From: JBCKUK01 sp038924905
GTDB lineage: Bacteria; Pseudomonadota; Gammaproteobacteria; Burkholderiales; Methylophilaceae
NCBI GenBank assembly: GCA_038924905.1
Contig: JBCKUK010000018.1
Coordinates: 1 to 26,224 of the forward strand
Direction: 5' to 3'
Length of the DNA: 26,224 nucleotides
Both the position numbers and the translations under genes were made by a program. The notes under the pieces are model-generated. The model was not told where the DNA came from, made no database searches, and saw nothing but the letters and a program-made list of their open reading frames with translations. Positions 18,697 to 26,194 of this stretch are shown piece after piece. The stretch's first letter is position 1; each line of letters opens with the position of its first letter.

Positions 18697-19347
18697 ATGC
18701 GATTGATTCGCCACATTATATTGATTGCCGCCAGCCTGTTATTTGCGACATCTGTGCTGGCCGATACGCAGGTCAATGTGGTGGGGCTATTCACTGGTAA
18801 GGCGGTACTGGTGATTAATAGTGGCAGACCCAAAACCCTATCTATAGGCCAAAGCTTGGAGGGCGTAAAACTGATTGCGGCCGATAGTACAAAGGCGGTG
18901 CTGGAAATTGAGGGCAAGCGTCGCGAGCTGGGGATGGGTCAGGCTGCCGTTGTTGCAGGCAACGCAAATTCTGAGTCTGGTAGCGTGACATTATACGCAG
19001 ATTCACTTGGTCATCATATTACTCAAGGGCAGATCAATGGTGTCACCTTGAAGTTTCTGGTTGATACAGGAGCCACTAGCATAGCAATGAATAGCGGTGA
19101 TGCCAAATATGCTGGCATCGACTACAAAAAAGGCGAAAAGGTACAGATACAAGCAGCCAACGGGGTTGTTACAGCCTACCGTGTAGTTATCAGCACCTTA
19201 AAATTAGGCAGCGTGGTGATGAACCAGGTAGATGGGGTTGTACTGGAGGGCAGTTCACCGCCGATAGTTTTGCTCGGAATGAGTGCGCTGAACAGACTGG
19301 AAATGAAACGTGACGGGATATCCCTACCCCTAACCAAGAAATACTAG
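18697..19347 (+). CDS. Retropepsin-like aspartic protease (TIGR02281-type, secreted)
   Basis: A 216-aa protein with a signal peptide (hydrophobic core IILIAASLLFATSVLA, cut near residue 22). The retropepsin fold has the single active-site motif LVDTGATS (D123-T-G) and the C-terminal ILLGMSALNRLEM-type element, here VLLGMSALNRLEM. Such proteins act as homodimers, each chain giving one aspartate. This family (clan AA aspartic protease) is common in betaproteobacteria; its substrate is unknown. The location would be the periplasm. It converges on the DUF2970 gene, 22 bp away. Confidence 0.88.
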   Translation: MRLIRHIILIAASLLFATSVLADTQVNVVGLFTGKAVLVINSGRPKTLSIGQSLEGVKLIAADSTKAVLEIEGKRRELGMGQAAVVAGNANSESGSVTLYADSLGHHITQGQINGVTLKFLVDTGATSIAMNSGDAKYAGIDYKKGEKVQIQAANGVVTAYRVVISTLKLGSVVMNQVDGVVLEGSSPPIVLLGMSALNRLEMKRDGISLPLTKKY

Positions 19348-19369
19348 GACAGCTCTATCTTGGCCCGCC

Positions 19370-19609
19370 CTAACTCAGGTATTTTATCGCGAGATTTACT
19401 AAAACCAATACCGTTGTGATGAACAACGCCACGCCGATGATGCCACCTATTATCGCCTGTATGGGCGTTATTCTAGCGATGTCATCCTCGTAGCTTTGCA
19501 GCTTGTGTACACCAAGAAAGCTCCATGCTATCGCATTGGTGATCTGAAATGCGGTTGCTCGCTTTATGGGTAACGGCTTATCCGGTGGTGATGACTCAAG
19601 CTGACTCAT
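19370..19609 (-). CDS. Small membrane protein, DUF2970 family
   Basis: A 79-aa protein of unknown function. Residues 18-45 have the DUF2970 look (TNAIAWSFLGVHKLQSYEDD and ITPIQAIIGG), followed by one hydrophobic helix (IIGVALFITTVLVLVNLAI). I chose the ATG at 19609, with AAGGAG 5 nt upstream. An adjacent ATG at 19612 has only a 2-nt gap, though it would make an ATGA overlap with the folE2 stop. It is translationally coupled to folE2. Confidence 0.8.
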   Translation of the reverse strand: MSQLESSPPDKPLPIKRATAFQITNAIAWSFLGVHKLQSYEDDIARITPIQAIIGGIIGVALFITTVLVLVNLAIKYLS

Positions 19610-20436
19610 CATCGCTCCTTGATCATTTTGTTCTTTGCCATTTTGCACTTGTCATTCTCAATCTGTGCATAGGCCGAGTGGTTGTGGATGGACTCGAAGT
19701 TCTCTGACTCCACCACATAAGAGTCAATACGCGGCTCGGCGTTAAGTTGCGCGGCGACATCACGCACCATATCCTCGACAAATTTTGGATTGTCATAGGC
19801 GCGTTCGGTGACGAATTTCTCGTCAGGGCGCTTAAGCAAGCCATAAAGCTCGCAGGAGGCCTGGCTTTCAACCATGCCAATGATGTCTTCTACCCAGATA
19901 AAATCATTAATGCGGGCGGTCACGGTGACGTGCGAACGCTGATTGTGCGCACCATAGTCCGATATTTTCTTGGAGCAGGGGCAGAGGCTGGTGACAGGCA
20001 CCAGCACCTTGACCGTGATATCAAATTTACCATGATTAATTTCGCCAATAAAGGTGACGTCATAATCCAGCAAACTTTGCACACCTGAGATGGGCGCAGC
20101 CTTGTTGACGAAGTAAGGGAATGTCATTTCCACATAGCCGGATTCAGCCTCCAGGCGCTTGACCATTTCGCGCAGAATGGTCTCAAATGATTCAATCGAA
20201 ATTTCCCGCTCATGCATGTTGAGAACCTCAACAAAGCGCGACATGTGCGTGCCTTTAAAATTATGAGGCAGATGCACGTACATATTGAACACGGCAACGG
20301 TATGCTGCACACCACCGCTCTTATCCTTAACCTTGACCGGATGGCGTATGGATTTTATACCAACCCTATTGATGGATAGATGACGTATGTCGAGCGTGTT
20401 CTGTACGTCTTCTATTGGTATATTGGGCTGATTCAT
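19609..20436 (-). CDS. folE2: GTP cyclohydrolase FolE2 (type IB)
   Basis: FolE2 makes 7,8-dihydroneopterin triphosphate from GTP, the first step of tetrahydrofolate synthesis. Unlike FolE it does not strictly need zinc. The 275-aa protein contains the type IB motifs GTHMSRFVEVLN, VTSLCPCSKKISDYGAHNQRS (active-site cysteine in LCPCS) and SIHNHSAYA near the end. About 16 further residues, rich in Lys (NDKCKMAKNKMIKER), extend past the usual C-terminus. The start MNQPNIPIEDVQ is supported by GGAAA upstream. In other bacteria folE2 is often Zur-controlled; I saw no clear Zur box here. Confidence 0.95.
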   Translation of the reverse strand: MNQPNIPIEDVQNTLDIRHLSINRVGIKSIRHPVKVKDKSGGVQHTVAVFNMYVHLPHNFKGTHMSRFVEVLNMHEREISIESFETILREMVKRLEAESGYVEMTFPYFVNKAAPISGVQSLLDYDVTFIGEINHGKFDITVKVLVPVTSLCPCSKKISDYGAHNQRSHVTVTARINDFIWVEDIIGMVESQASCELYGLLKRPDEKFVTERAYDNPKFVEDMVRDVAAQLNAEPRIDSYVVESENFESIHNHSAYAQIENDKCKMAKNKMIKER

Positions 20437-20449
20437 GGGATTTTCCAGT

Positions 20450-20468
20450 GGCTCATAACGGATGAGCC
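20450..20468 (-). promoter_or_regulatory. Hairpin in the folE2 leader
   Basis: A perfect 7-bp stem GGCTCAT / ATGAGCC with a 5-nt loop lies 13 nt before the folE2 ATG, just ahead of the Shine-Dalgarno GGAAA. It could affect ribosome access or stabilise the message. There is no T tract, so it is not a terminator. Confidence 0.35.
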
Positions 20469-20518
20469 TAATTTAATAAGCAAGTCTAATACTTGAGTTT
20501 ATCACTAGGTTAATCTTT

Positions 20519-20567
20519 GGGGCTGTAGTAGATTAGCATAACATTTATGCTAATCTACTACAGCCCC
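20519..20567. repeat. Perfect 23-bp inverted repeat overlapping the dxs 3' end
   Basis: Arms 20519-20541 and 20545-20567 are exact reverse complements with a 3-nt centre (CAT). The arm starts GGGGCTGTAGTAG. The right arm, read on the minus strand, encodes the last Dxs residues GAVVD and the stop at 20550-20552. On the minus strand it is followed by AAAGATTAACC, so there is no T tract. On the plus strand TAATCTTTTCT follows. It may act as a 3' processing or stability hairpin between dxs and folE2. Confidence 0.8.
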
Positions 20568-22418
20568 TAATCTTTTCTCAATCGAGGCAATAATGCCAGC
20601 AGCATTGAGACCGCAATTGGCCAACATGGTTTCATGCACCCCATGCTCAATGAATGTATCGGGCAGGCCCAAGCATAATGTGGCGACAGGCTGGGTTACG
20701 CCCTGTAGCGCTTCCACTACCGCTGTACCGGCGCCACCCATCACAGTGTTTTCTTCTACAGTCACAATTAAATCGTGCTCTGCTGCCAGCTGTGTGATAA
20801 GCGCAATATCCAGTGGCTTGATAAAGCGCATATTGACTACCGTGGCATCCAGATTTTCTCCGGCTGCCAGCGAGGCTGCCAGCATACTGCCAAAAGCCAG
20901 AATGGCAACTTTTTTGCCTTCTTGCTTCAGTCCCTCACGTACGATTTGCCCACGGCCTATGGGTAATGCGGCCATTAACTTTGAGATTGTTGCACCTGGC
21001 CCGCAGCCGCGTGGATACCTGACAGCGGCAGGCCCATTGTGCTGAAACGCGGTGTAGAGCATTTGGCGACATTCGTTTTCATCACTGGGCGCCATGACTA
21101 CCATGTTGGGAATGCATCGGAGATAACTCAAATCAAAGCTGCCGGCGTGGGTGGGGCCGTCTGCTCCTACCAAGCCCGCGCGGTCAATGGCAAACATCAC
21201 CGGCAGATTTTGCAAGGCAATATCGTGAATAAGCTGATCGTAAGCGCGCTGCAGAAAAGTGGAATAAATCGCCACCACTGGTTTCAGGCCATCGCAAGCC
21301 ATACCAGCGGCAAAAGTGAGTGCGTGTTGCTCGGCAATGCCAACATCAAAAAAACGTGCAGGATATTTTTCTGCAAAATCATTCAGTCCGGAACCATCAG
21401 ACATTGCTGGTGTAATGCCGCACAGACGTTCGTCTATCACTGCCATATCTACCAACCACTCACTGAAAACCTGCGTGTAGGTTTTGCTGCCGCTGGCAGT
21501 AACCGCAAAGCCATTACTGGGGTCGAACTTGGCTACGCCATGAAACTTGTTCGGGTTATCCTCGGCCGGCTGGTAACCATGGCCTTTTTGCGTGACTATA
21601 TGGAGGAATTGCGGGCCTTTGAGTTGGCGGATATTGTGGAGCGTGGTGACCAGCACATCAAGATCATGGCCATCAATCGGACCAATATAATTAAAGCCGA
21701 ATTCTTCAAACAGCGTGCCCGGTGTGACCATGCCCTTGACGTGTTCTTCCGCTTGTCTGGCAAACTCCAGCACCGGCGGCATGACACTCAATACCTTTTT
21801 GCCGGAATGACGCACGCTGTCGTAAAAACGGCCAGACAGGAGCTTCGCCAGATAGTTTTGCAATGCGCCTACGTTGGGTGAGATCGACATGTCATTATCA
21901 TTGAGTATCACCAGTAAATTAGCGTCCATATCACCTGCATTGTTGAGTGCTTCAAACGCCATGCCGGCGGTCATGGCGCCATCACCGATAATCGCTACTG
22001 CGCGGCGCTTGGAGCCTGTGTGCCGGGCAGCGATTGCCATGCCAAGCGCCGCAGAAATTGAGGTGCTGGAGTGACCGGTGCCAAAGGTATCGTGCTCACT
22101 CTCGCTACGGCGCGGAAAGCCAGCAATACCACTCGGCCCACGCAGGCTGTTCATGGCACTACGGCGCCCGGTGAGAATCTTGTGCGGATAAGTTTGATGG
22201 CCTACATCCCATACCAGTCTGTCATCCGGCGTGTTAAATACATAATGCAGCGCAATGGTAAGCTCCACGACACCGAGATTGGATGCCAGATGACCACCGG
22301 TTTGTGAGACGCTATCAATTAGAAATGCGCGCAGCTCTTCGGCCAGCTCAGGTAACAGCTTGCGATCCAGTTCGCGCAATTGGTCGGGAGAATTGATGGT
22401 GTCGAGCAAGGGATACAT
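20550..22418 (-). CDS. dxs: 1-deoxy-D-xylulose-5-phosphate synthase Dxs
   Basis: Dxs condenses pyruvate and glyceraldehyde-3-phosphate with thiamine diphosphate, the first step of the MEP isoprenoid pathway. The 622-aa protein starts MYPLLDTINSPDQLREL, typical of betaproteobacterial Dxs. A TTG at 22433 overlapping the ispA stop (TTGA) would add five residues. Motifs: SVSQTGGHLASNLG, VWDVGHQTYPHKILTGR, the ThDP motif GDGAMTAGMAFEALNNAG with NDNDMSIS, and DVGIAEQHALTFAAGMA with the catalytic glutamate. The transketolase C-domain follows (RYPRGCG, VTVEENTVMGGAG). The stop codon lies in a perfect hairpin. It follows ispA directly, so prenyl-chain supply for ubiquinone is grouped here. Confidence 0.97.
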   Translation of the reverse strand: MYPLLDTINSPDQLRELDRKLLPELAEELRAFLIDSVSQTGGHLASNLGVVELTIALHYVFNTPDDRLVWDVGHQTYPHKILTGRRSAMNSLRGPSGIAGFPRRSESEHDTFGTGHSSTSISAALGMAIAARHTGSKRRAVAIIGDGAMTAGMAFEALNNAGDMDANLLVILNDNDMSISPNVGALQNYLAKLLSGRFYDSVRHSGKKVLSVMPPVLEFARQAEEHVKGMVTPGTLFEEFGFNYIGPIDGHDLDVLVTTLHNIRQLKGPQFLHIVTQKGHGYQPAEDNPNKFHGVAKFDPSNGFAVTASGSKTYTQVFSEWLVDMAVIDERLCGITPAMSDGSGLNDFAEKYPARFFDVGIAEQHALTFAAGMACDGLKPVVAIYSTFLQRAYDQLIHDIALQNLPVMFAIDRAGLVGADGPTHAGSFDLSYLRCIPNMVVMAPSDENECRQMLYTAFQHNGPAAVRYPRGCGPGATISKLMAALPIGRGQIVREGLKQEGKKVAILAFGSMLAASLAAGENLDATVVNMRFIKPLDIALITQLAAEHDLIVTVEENTVMGGAGTAVVEALQGVTQPVATLCLGLPDTFIEHGVHETMLANCGLNAAGIIASIEKRLGAVVD

Positions 22419-22429
22419 ATTCAGGTATT

Positions 22430-23326
22430 TCAAAAGTTACGCTGGGTAATAAACGCAGCTAGCTGGATTAGGCGACCTGCTTCCGCACCATAAGCAGAGA
22501 TAGGCTCAATAGCATTCTCATGCAATTCTATAGCAAGTTGTTTGGCGCGACTAAGACCCAGAATAGTGACATAGGTTGGCTTGTTGCTTTGTGCGTCTTT
22601 GCCTACAGTTTTGCCTAGTGTGGCGGTGTCGGCTTCAGCATCCAGAATATCGTCCACTACCTGGAAAGCGAGTCCAATGCACTGCGCATAACGATCAATG
22701 GCCTGGCTGCGATCAGTGTCAGCATCTTTGCTGTCTGCGCAATAAGCGCCCATTAATGCGGCCGCACGAATTAAGGCGCCGGTTTTCTGGATGTGCATAT
22801 ATTCCAGTTCTGCCTGATTCAGATTTTGGCCGACGCTGGCGAGGTCTATTGCCTGGCCGCCAGCCATGCCACGCGATCCGCTCGCTGTTGCGAGCAGATT
22901 GACCATTTCAAGCTGGCGTGCCGCGTGCGTAAAAAGGCTGGGCTGGGCAATAGCCTGAAAAGCCAGACTTTGCAATGCGTCACCAACCAAGAGTGCTGTT
23001 GCGTCATCATATTGTTTGTGACATGAAGGCTTACCGCGGCGCAAGTCGTCGTCGTCCATACAGGGCATGTCATCGTGCACCAGAGAATAGGCATGAATCA
23101 GCTCAACCGCAGCTGCTGCAAACTCCAGCTTTGGCAGGCTGGCACCACGCATTTCGCCAGCCGCATGGGTGAGCAGGGCGCGTACGCGCTTACCGCCGCC
23201 AAGCACGGCATAACGCATGGCTTGGTGCAGACGTTGCGGAGCAATATCAGCAGGCGGTAGCAGCTTGTTCAACACCAGCTCCATGCGGCTCTGGATATTG
23301 AGCATCCAGTTTTGGAAATCAGTCAT
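22430..23326 (-). CDS. ispA: Farnesyl diphosphate synthase IspA (short-chain polyprenyl synthetase)
   Basis: IspA adds isopentenyl units to make geranyl and farnesyl diphosphate. The 298-aa protein has GGGKRVRALL, the first aspartate-rich motif DDMPCMDDDDLRRG and the second QVVDDILD, and KTGALIRAA. The two residues in the aspartate motif insert (PC/M) are of the bacterial FPP synthase type. I chose the ATG at 23326, which overlaps the xseB stop by 8 bp; the frame is open four codons further to 23338. The stop overlaps the alternative dxs TTG start. Confidence 0.95.
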   Translation of the reverse strand: MTDFQNWMLNIQSRMELVLNKLLPPADIAPQRLHQAMRYAVLGGGKRVRALLTHAAGEMRGASLPKLEFAAAAVELIHAYSLVHDDMPCMDDDDLRRGKPSCHKQYDDATALLVGDALQSLAFQAIAQPSLFTHAARQLEMVNLLATASGSRGMAGGQAIDLASVGQNLNQAELEYMHIQKTGALIRAAALMGAYCADSKDADTDRSQAIDRYAQCIGLAFQVVDDILDAEADTATLGKTVGKDAQSNKPTYVTILGLSRAKQLAIELHENAIEPISAYGAEAGRLIQLAAFITQRNF

Positions 23327-23552
23327 CTGCAGTGTCAAAAGCCTGCAATTGATTGGCGCTATTTAACAGGCGCACCTGCTGCTCCGCATCGGTTAATGAT
23401 TTTTGGCAGAATTGTAATAATTCAGCGCCGCGTTTATAGGCGGTAAGCGATTGCTCCAGGGGCAGTTGGCCTGATTCCATCTGACCGACAATGGATTCAA
23501 GCTCTTTTAGTGCGCTTTCAAAGGTAATTTTTGCTTGTGTAATTTTACTCAT
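23319..23552 (-). CDS. xseB: Exodeoxyribonuclease VII small subunit XseB
   Basis: XseB binds the XseA large subunit to form exonuclease VII, which degrades single-stranded DNA. The 77-aa protein is all-helical, with the family motif FESALKELESIVGQMESGQLPLEQSL followed by Y-x-RG-ELLQFCQKSL; I shorten it here to ELESIVGQMESGQLPLEQSL. The start is the ATG at 23552; a GTG four codons earlier lacks support. As in many proteobacteria it heads an xseB-ispA-dxs operon. Confidence 0.93.
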   Translation of the reverse strand: MSKITQAKITFESALKELESIVGQMESGQLPLEQSLTAYKRGAELLQFCQKSLTDAEQQVRLLNSANQLQAFDTADD

Positions 23553-23881
23553 GGGAATCACCACGGAAGGGACTGAACCCTAACAAAATCGGAGCATCTG
23601 GTCAATCGCAGAAAACTCCCGACTAGTCAACCAGCAGCCTATCAGACTTAAAGGAAATCGGCTGCAAATCCGTCTGGCCGGTGCAGATTTCGCCCAGCCG
23701 AATTATCGCTTCGATTCTTCAATTCCGACAGGCTGCTAGAGCTGGCTATTTCAACAAAATATATCATAGTTCAGGTGTTGGTGAGCCAAGAAAAAAGATA
23801 AACTTATTGTGCTACAAGATACCAACTAAAGGTAGGGTAACTTTTAAAGTATGAATAGCCCTGAAACTATGGCCCTAACCC
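23553..23881. other. Intergenic region between xseB and the PilZ gene
   Basis: This 329-bp gap separates divergent genes. It holds the palindromic element at 23633-23737 and the tiny leader frame at 23851-23889. The AT-rich stretch 23745-23850 probably carries the promoter of the downstream gene, but I find no convincing -35/-10 pair. Confidence 0.5.
23633..23737. repeat. Palindromic (REP/MITE-like) element
   Basis: A 105-bp stretch bounded by AGCAGCCT (23633-23640) and AGGCTGCT (23730-23737). The arms pair imperfectly over about 24 bp (around 19 matches: AGCAGCCTATCAGACTTAAA against AGCAGCCTGTCGGAATTGAA). Inner pairs CGGCTG/CAGCCG and GCAAATC/GATTTCGC continue the fold, so the whole piece can form one long bulged hairpin. 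It has no coding frame and differs from the element at 4944-5110. Confidence 0.6.
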
Positions 23882-23889
23882 ATGACTAG
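23851..23889 (+). CDS. Possible 12-codon leader peptide upstream of the PilZ gene
   Basis: ATG at 23851 opens a 12-codon frame (MNSPETMALTHD) whose stop at 23887-23889 overlaps the start of the next gene by 8 bp. An AGGTAGGG stretch lies about 14 nt before it, a loose Shine-Dalgarno, while the following gene has none of its own. It may be a coupled leader peptide or a chance frame. Confidence 0.3.
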   Translation: MNSPETMALTHD

Positions 23890-25340
23890 CGGCGATAACT
23901 TTGCTGCTTTGAGAGCTGCTGTCACGCGCCTGGCTAATCCGGCCAAGCCTCTAGAGTTGGCCACATTGGTAGAAATTGATCAGTCCAGTCGTCCTCATGC
24001 AAATGCACTCATTGACCAATACGTACACACGCCAGAATCCAATGCAGAATTTGAAGAACAATTATGGCAAACGCTAGAGGCTTATCTGCAACAGCTCGAT
24101 GACGCCTACACCTCTGTTCTGCAAGGTAAAACGTTGCAACAAGATAGCGAGCTACTTGGCAGAGTATTTATGCATAGGTTAAATAACTCGGCGTTGCTTG
24201 CACTGAGCCATTACTTACGTTATCAGCCGCTACCGGATGATTTCTGGCAAAAACTAAATGCTGCTTATCAAATGGCCGAAAAGGCGATGGATGCCACCGG
24301 GACTACAAGCAGTGGTTGCGTTGCGTCTTATGTACAAACGCTGATGCTGGGAACCGTCAATTGCACCAATATGCTCAAGTGGGAAATTGCGTTGGTTAAT
24401 AAATGGCTGGAGGGCTGGTGTCAGGACTTGTCGCTGGCTAAAGAATATGATGAAGAGCAACATCTATTTTTTGTTGACCTGCTTGAAAATAACGGGGCGC
24501 GCCGTATGCGTGATTTTACACCCAAGCCCAGCTACCGATATTGGCATGTAGACAATATGACTAGTGCGCTTGAGCGCATGCAACAACAACTGGAGGGCGA
24601 TATATTACCGCCGGATTTTGAAGGATATAACGTAATCCCTAACGCCATGCGCCATATTGAGCATTTACTGGCCGAGTGGTCGCGTACGGATTATCGCCGA
24701 CAACGTCGCGTTGAGGACAGGGACGGCGTATCCAAATCGGCGCAGGTAGTGCATGGCATTTTTAATGTGTGCCAGCGTGTTAAAAACAGCGCTTTTGCCA
24801 GCCTGTCGCCAGCCCCAGTTTACAATGAGGGCGGCGTTGATTTTACAGCAGGCAAAAGTGAAGAAAATAGCTGGATTATTGAGAATGAGAGCAAATTTGG
24901 CTTCGGCGCGGTGGTAAAAGCCGATTTAAATTTATGGTTAAAACCGGGGCGTTTGATTGCGTTGGATTACGAGCTTAATCCTGATCTGACAGTGGTTGGC
25001 GTTGTGCGCAGCATTCAGCAGCAGTCTGAGAACATTTGCTACGCAGGCATTGAGGTCTTGCCCCATACGCCAAGCTACGTGCGTTTGCAGCACATGGATG
25101 ACAGCGAAATGGATTTGGCGACAGATGGCGCAGAGCCTTTCCCCGCACTATATCTTGGCAAAGGATGATGAACGAGACCAGCTAGCCGCGCTAGTGATGC
25201 CCAGCTTTCAATTTATAGAATCCGGTGTTTACCAATTGCGCACACAGCAGCAGGCTTATCGGGTGAAGCTGGGTGATGTGGTTAAGCAGCAGCATGACTG
25301 GATCCGAGCCCAAATAAATATGATGGATAAGGGCGCTTAG
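23882..25340 (+). pseudogene. PilZ-domain (c-di-GMP-binding) protein with helical N-terminal domain, frameshifted near the C-terminus
   Basis: The first frame (23882-25168, 428 codons) is a helix-rich protein with a C-terminal PilZ-like region. It has RRQRR (272-276, an RxxxR motif) and IENESKFGFG (N335-x-S-x-x-G), then strands LIALDYELNPDLTVVGVVRSI and YAGIEVLP. That pair of motifs is the c-di-GMP site of PilZ proteins. At about 25155-25160 the frame reads LGKG-stop, but the +1 frame continues AKDDERDQLAALVMPSFQF...YRVKLGDVVKQQHDWIRAQI to a stop at 25340. This looks like the natural C-terminus, so one extra base near 25156 is likely. The full product would be about 485 aa. Function is unknown. 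If the first frame is functional as written, it is a 428-aa CDS. Confidence 0.65.
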
Positions 25341-25369
25341 ATTCAAAGCAGTGCTTATTGGGAGCAGAT

Positions 25370-26044
25370 TTAGTTAAGTATGCTGCATAGAAATGCACGA
25401 ATGTCTCGCAGTTCTTCCTCGCAGACCGTGTGTCCTATTGCGTATTCATGCCAATCAACGACATAGCCTTGCCGATTTAATATATTGAGCGAGGCTTTGC
25501 ACACGGCCAAACCAATCACCTCATCAAAACGGCCGTGGGCCATAAAAATAGGCAATTGGCGATTAGCCTCGTGTGCTTCGCCCGCCAGTTCTGATTGCAG
25601 CGGCAGGTAAGTCGATAGCGCCAGCATGCCAGCCAGACGCTGTGAATAGCGCAATGCCGTGTGCAGCGCAATGGCGCCCCCCTGTGAGAAGCCAGCGAGG
25701 ACTATGCGGTTGGAAACAATGCCGCGTGCCCGTTCTTGGGCAATGAGTGCTTCAATCTGAAGTTGTGCTTGCCGTATGCCTTGCTCGTCCTGCTTGCTAC
25801 CTAATCCCAGCCCGAAAATATCATACCAGGCACGCATGACATAGCCGCCATTGATGGTCACTGGCCTATAGGCTGCGTGCGGCAGGATGAAGCGCGTATG
25901 CGGCAATTGTAGCTCACGCACAAATGGCTCAAAATCATGGCCATCTGCGCCCAGACCATGCAGCCAGATAACACTGGAATCGATATTGCCGGTACCGGAA
26001 ATCTCAAGCGTCTCTAATGTTTGTATGGTTGTTTGTATGGCCAT
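25370..26044 (-). CDS. Carboxylesterase/phospholipase (alpha/beta-hydrolase, Abhydrolase_2 family)
   Basis: A 224-aa serine esterase of the acyl-protein thioesterase/carboxylesterase type. The oxyanion loop VIWLHGLGADGHDFEP is followed by the nucleophile elbow LAGFSQGGA (S120), D174 in HGRFDEVI and H205 in YAIGHTVCEEE. Length fits the family (about 220 aa). The ATG at 26044 is chosen; a GTG three codons earlier is possible. There is no signal peptide, so it is cytosolic. It converges on the PilZ gene, 29 bp away. The natural substrate is unknown. Confidence 0.92.
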   Translation of the reverse strand: MAIQTTIQTLETLEISGTGNIDSSVIWLHGLGADGHDFEPFVRELQLPHTRFILPHAAYRPVTINGGYVMRAWYDIFGLGLGSKQDEQGIRQAQLQIEALIAQERARGIVSNRIVLAGFSQGGAIALHTALRYSQRLAGMLALSTYLPLQSELAGEAHEANRQLPIFMAHGRFDEVIGLAVCKASLNILNRQGYVVDWHEYAIGHTVCEEELRDIRAFLCSILN

Positions 26045-26169
26045 AATCGTCACTCAAATGAGAGTTTCCTCCATAAAGCTCTTTTGTTGATGCAGTCTGC
26101 TGGCAATTCATGCTATTAAATCAATAAATTTTACGATATGCTTCATGTCAATCAGGGAATTACATGAAA

Positions 26170-26175
26170 TATAAT
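26170..26175 (+). promoter_or_regulatory. Candidate -10 box near the right edge
   Basis: A perfect TATAAT in an AT-rich stretch, about 20 nt before a possible gene start at 26195. No good -35 box is seen at 16-18 bp, so support is weak. Confidence 0.25.
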
Positions 26176-26194
26176 TAAAAACAAGCAAGTTAAT

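Noticed and set aside
20519..20567. Classical Rho-independent terminator for dxs
   Set aside because: On the minus strand the hairpin is followed by AAAGATTAACC, without a T run, and the stem includes the stop codon itself.
21039..21881. Long plus-strand open frame of 280 codons opposite dxs
   Set aside because: Dxs on the other strand is full length with all motifs. The plus frame has no recognisable domain and is the shadow of a GC-balanced coding strand.
24996..25340. Separate overlapping gene after the PilZ protein
   Set aside because: The first half is the out-of-frame shadow of the PilZ gene. Only the part after about 25160 is protein-like and fits as that gene's end.
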